Shown here in pieces: positions 32,068 to 34,525 of a DNA stretch of 34,525 nucleotides (its first letter is position 1; each line of letters begins with the position of its first letter). The position numbers and the translations under genes are program-made. Source of the stretch: Chloroflexota bacterium (GTDB lineage Bacteria; Chloroflexota; Dehalococcoidia; DSTF01; RBG-16-68-14); contig JADFKB010000019.1 in assembly GCA_022565155.1 (NCBI GenBank), positions 1 to 34,525 on the forward strand, written 5' to 3'. The notes below the pieces were generated by a model. That model had not been told where the DNA came from. It searched no databases and saw only the letters and a program-made list of their open reading frames with translations.

Positions 32068-32583
32068 ATGGTTTGGGGACGCAAACAGAAGCCGGAGCAG
32101 CCTGCCGAGGCTGCTACCTCTGCCGCCGTCGAGATCGAGGCGGCAGCGGACGCTGCCCTGCGCGACTCGCTTGGCCTGTACCACCTCTGGTACCTCGAGC
32201 GCCGGCTGCAGGAGGAGCTGGTGCGCGCGCCCCGCAACAATAGCTACTTCTCCCTGGCAACCTGGCGGCTGCGCATGCTGCCCGGGGAGACGCCATCGCC
32301 CGAACTGTTCGCCAGAGCGGCATCGCTGATCTCCAATAGGCTGCGCTCCTACGACGTCTACGCGCGCATTGGAGAGAACCGCCTCATCGCCATCCTCTAC
32401 GACGCCGACTTCCAGACGGCATCGACAGTGGCGTTTCGGATCAAGGCCGACATGCAGGTGGGTATCGCATCGTCTGGCAGGTGGCAGGCCGGCGTGGCCA
32501 CGTTCCCCGCGGACGGCGTCGATAGCGAGTCGCTCATCAACGCCGCTTCCCGCCGCCTGGCAGAAGACGCCCGCGCCGCCTGA
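32068..32583 (+). CDS. Degenerate GGDEF-domain protein
   Basis: 171 residues. The pattern of a diguanylate cyclase domain is visible: DSLGLYHLWYLERRLQEEL at the start (compare D.LTGLYNRR), LISNRLRSYDVYARIGENRLIAILY where the GGDEF loop should be, and the late GVATFPADGVDSESLINAASRRL (compare GIA..P.DG.....L...AD.AL). The signature is IGENRL at 101-106 instead of R-GGDEF, and the GTP-binding residues are lost, so it should be inactive as a cyclase and might sense or scaffold. It is soluble, with an acidic N-terminal linker. AGGGGA precedes the ATG. Confidence 0.65.
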   Translation: MVWGRKQKPEQPAEAATSAAVEIEAAADAALRDSLGLYHLWYLERRLQEELVRAPRNNSYFSLATWRLRMLPGETPSPELFARAASLISNRLRSYDVYARIGENRLIAILYDADFQTASTVAFRIKADMQVGIASSGRWQAGVATFPADGVDSESLINAASRRLAEDARAA

Positions 32584-32621
32584 CGCAACCCGTACTCCGT
32601 TCTCAGGTCGCGGCCGACGCC

Positions 32622-32651
32622 TTGATTCCCTTCCTACTGCCGCCGTATCAT
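32622..32651 (+). promoter_or_regulatory. Candidate promoter of the SET-domain gene
   Basis: TTGATT (32622-32627), an 18-bp spacer and TATCAT (32646-32651), about 32 bp before the ATG at 32684, with AGGGG as ribosome-binding site. Confidence 0.5.
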
Positions 32652-32683
32652 GACTTGGGAAACAACGCACAAGCGCAGGGGCA

Positions 32684-33196
32684 ATGAACAGCGTCACGGT
32701 ACAGCCATCGCCGATCCACGGACGAGGTGTGTTCGCCGCCATCGATTATAAGGCGGGCGACCCGATCCTGCACGTCGACGACTCACGCGTTGTCAGCGAG
32801 GAACGTCCGTTGCCCGAGGGAGAGCCCGAGTACCACTGTGATTGGTACGCCGACGGCCGGCAAGTGCTGCTGGTCCCGCCGGCATGCTACGTCAACCACT
32901 GCTGCGACCCCAACTCGATCGTCCAGTACTTCGATGGCGTGAGATGGGATGTGGCGCGGCGCGATATTCGCGCAGGCGAGGAGATCACGCACGACTACTG
33001 CATCGACGGCTTTGGCGATACCGTCTGGCGGTGCCGCTGCGGCAGCGCTCGCTGTCGGAAGACCATCCATTCCGACTTCTTCCATCTGCCGCAGCGGCTC
33101 CAGATCGAGTACTTGCCGTACCTCAGCGAGCTGTACAAGCACGTCTATCGAGAGAACGTTGACCGGCTATTGGAGGAGGCGGGATCGCCAGCATGA
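32684..33196 (+). CDS. SET-domain protein methyltransferase
   Basis: 170 residues. SET domains transfer methyl groups from SAM to lysine. HGRGVFA at 12-18 opens the fold, VNHCCDPN at 70-77 is the SAM-binding NHxCxPN motif, EITHDYC at 100-106 contains the catalytic Tyr, and CRCGSARCRKTI at 117-128 is a post-SET zinc-binding Cys cluster. All elements are present, so it should be active. Bacterial SET proteins often modify ribosomal or DNA-binding proteins. Its stop overlaps the next start (ATGA), so the two are coupled. Confidence 0.88.
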   Translation: MNSVTVQPSPIHGRGVFAAIDYKAGDPILHVDDSRVVSEERPLPEGEPEYHCDWYADGRQVLLVPPACYVNHCCDPNSIVQYFDGVRWDVARRDIRAGEEITHDYCIDGFGDTVWRCRCGSARCRKTIHSDFFHLPQRLQIEYLPYLSELYKHVYRENVDRLLEEAGSPA

Positions 33197-34323
33197 CGGC
33201 TACGTCGATCCCCGTCCACTTTCACGACGACATCAACGCGGCGATCCTCACCGTCTCCGAAGATGAGCTGCAGGGGTTCCAGCGCGACCCGTTCGGCGAG
33301 ATCTCGCGCCGCTCCGGCGTCGAGCTGCCAGTCGTCGTCGAGCGCGTGCGCGAGATGTTGCGCGCCGGCACGATCCGTCGCGTCCGGCAGACGCTGCTCT
33401 CGACCAACCTCGCCCAGGGCGCGCTCATCGCCTGGCAGGTGCCGGCCGATAAGCTGCAGAGCGCCTTCGACTACATGTTCCAGCAGGATGCGTTCTCTGG
33501 CCACGTCGTCATCCGCACCACCGACGCCGCCACGCCCGGGTCGCGCTACAAGCTCTGGACGACGCTGAAGGTGCCACAGGGCTATTCTATCGATAAGCAC
33601 GCCGCCTATCTCGCCGGCAACGTCGGCGCGGAGAGCTACCGCCTGATGCCGGCCAAGCGGCTATTCGCGCTCGGCGTCGGCCACATTCGCCGCCAAGGAA
33701 TGGAGCCGGGGAGCCGGTCGGACGAGCTGGCCGAAGTGACGGACGTCGCCATCGCAACGCTCTCCGACCTGGAGTGGCGCGTGCTAACGGCGCTGAAGCG
33801 CGAGTTCGCGCCGGACGAGATCCGCGCTGACCTCTGGCCCGCGCGCGCCGAGGAGGCCGGCGTTCCGCTCGATACGTTCTACGAGATCGCCGCCTCGCTC
33901 GACGAGCGGCGGATCATCGGGCGCTTCTCCACGTTCCTGGAGCACGTGAAGCCCATCGCCGGCGGCAAGGCGGTCACGCGCTACAACGCCCTCTTCCACT
34001 GGGCGGTGCCGGCGGGCCGCGAGATCGAGGCAGGGCGACAGGTCGGCCGCCACCATATCCTGACGCACTGCTACTGGCGCGAGGGCGGGCCGGAGTTCCG
34101 CGATGTGAACGTGATGGCCGTTGCCCACGGCACGGAGAAGGCGCTGCTCTTGGAGCACAAGGCGGCTATCGACGCGCACCTGGAGCAGGCGGGCATTCCT
34201 GTCGCCTACACCAGCCTGTTCTGGGGCGGCCGCAGCGAGATCAAGCCGTCCGAAGTCTCGCCGATCGCCTACCGCGAGTGGTGCGAGTCAGCCGGGCTTG
34301 ATCCAGAATCGATGCGCGGCTAG
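33193..34323 (+). CDS. Fused siroheme decarboxylase-like (AhbA/AhbB, Lrp/AsnC-fold) protein
   Basis: 376 residues made of two Lrp/AsnC-like halves. Each half has a winged helix (DPFGEISRRSGVELPVVVERVREMLRAGTIRRVRQ; TFYEIAASLDERRIIGRFSTFLEH) and an alpha-beta domain. The first alpha-beta domain has SRYKLWTTLKVPQGY and the second HHILTHCYWREGGPEFRDVNVMAVAHG. These stretches match AhbA and AhbB, which decarboxylate siroheme to didecarboxysiroheme in the alternative heme route or the d1 heme route, so the protein looks like an AhbA-AhbB fusion. It could instead be a heme-sensing regulator. No other heme genes are in the window. The ATG overlaps the SET-gene stop. Confidence 0.7.
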   Translation: MTATSIPVHFHDDINAAILTVSEDELQGFQRDPFGEISRRSGVELPVVVERVREMLRAGTIRRVRQTLLSTNLAQGALIAWQVPADKLQSAFDYMFQQDAFSGHVVIRTTDAATPGSRYKLWTTLKVPQGYSIDKHAAYLAGNVGAESYRLMPAKRLFALGVGHIRRQGMEPGSRSDELAEVTDVAIATLSDLEWRVLTALKREFAPDEIRADLWPARAEEAGVPLDTFYEIAASLDERRIIGRFSTFLEHVKPIAGGKAVTRYNALFHWAVPAGREIEAGRQVGRHHILTHCYWREGGPEFRDVNVMAVAHGTEKALLLEHKAAIDAHLEQAGIPVAYTSLFWGGRSEIKPSEVSPIAYREWCESAGLDPESMRG

Positions 34324-34400
34324 GCGGCCGGCGGACCTTTCGATCGGTTTGACACCGTTCGCCAGGCCCGGGAAACCAGGACAGGACATCGGCGAATCGC

Positions 34401-34525
34401 TCACCGAAAGCTCCACACTTCTAACTCGTAGATGACGGTGTTGATCAGTTCGCGGTCCATCTCGCGATAGCGCGCCCGGTATCGCGGCTCGAACTCCCCG
34501 AAGAACTCCCAGAACAGATCGTCGG
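34401..34525 (-). CDS. 3' end of an unknown gene (partial)
   Basis: 41 codons running in from the right edge and ending in TGA at 34401. The visible C-terminus is DDLFWEFFGEFEPRYRARY followed by REMDRELINTVIYELEVWSFR, helical and rich in charged and aromatic residues. No family recognised. It is convergent with the AhbA/B-like gene; the 77-bp gap has imperfect inverted repeats (TTCGCC/GGCGAA) but no clear terminator. Confidence 0.55.
   Translation of the reverse strand, partial: DDLFWEFFGEFEPRYRARYREMDRELINTVIYELEVWSFR

Noticed and set aside
31492-32742. 416-codon minus-strand open frame
   Set aside because: Half is antisense to the GGDEF-like gene, there is no domain or ribosome-binding site, and the composition in the gap is not protein-like.

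Overview
The window is GC-rich, gene-dense bacterial chromosome with 41 protein-coding genes or gene ends and no rRNA, tRNA or CRISPR that I can see. The gene set points to the phylum Chloroflexota, most likely a Dehalococcoidia/SAR202-type lineage: a run of six acyl-CoA dehydrogenases, an F420-type LLM oxidoreductase, a PPOX-fold protein, a translin homologue, a siroheme-decarboxylase-like protein, and secreted proteins ending in dockerin-like calcium repeats. This placement is inference from gene content; there is no marker RNA here.

Layout. 1-1432 (minus): end of a membrane-anchored protein and a lipoprotein. 1529-3748 (plus): thiI, a gutted SDR remnant, and a Nudix protein fused in frame to a DUF559 nuclease; the DUF559 part sits between two inverted palindromes. 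3819-7250: divergent LLM oxidoreductase and secreted dockerin protein, then an isocitrate-lyase-superfamily enzyme. 7256-9136 (minus): translin-family protein, two FmdB zinc ribbons, yraN. 9176-11930 (minus): three genes wedged between yqeK and yraN, each block separated by a repeat of the yqeK-end/yraN-start junction. 11915-14455 (minus): PCMT-like methyltransferase, htpX, HIT protein.

14646-24803 (minus) is the main metabolic block: a TetR regulator with its own promoter and palindromic operator, then five closely related acyl-CoA dehydrogenases, a PEP-utiliser-type swivelling-domain protein that lacks an ATP-grasp domain, a pterin dehydratase, and a sixth acyl-CoA dehydrogenase of a different subunit type. 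Gaps are 5-119 bp and I read it as one regulon for degrading acyl-CoA or CoA-linked compounds.

24917-27874 (minus): DUF1385 membrane protein, an AbrB/PIN toxin-antitoxin pair whose toxin has no visible start codon, and ribosomal proteins L31, L27 and L21 (L21 with a very long basic tail). 27962-29398: secreted six-repeat RCC1 protein. 29656-31488: FlK-like thioesterase, a second HIT protein and an unrecognised gene overlapping it. 31489-32067 has no convincing gene. 32068-34323 (plus): a degenerate GGDEF protein, then a SET-domain methyltransferase overlapping a fused siroheme-decarboxylase-like (AhbA/AhbB) protein. The window closes with the 3' end of an unknown minus-strand gene.

The two most unusual structures are the repeated yqeK/yraN junction (it looks like serial cassette insertion that rebuilds the 5' end of yraN each time) and the palindrome-bracketed DUF559 cassette. 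The acyl-CoA dehydrogenase operon with its stand-alone phospho-His swivel protein is the best candidate for an undescribed pathway.
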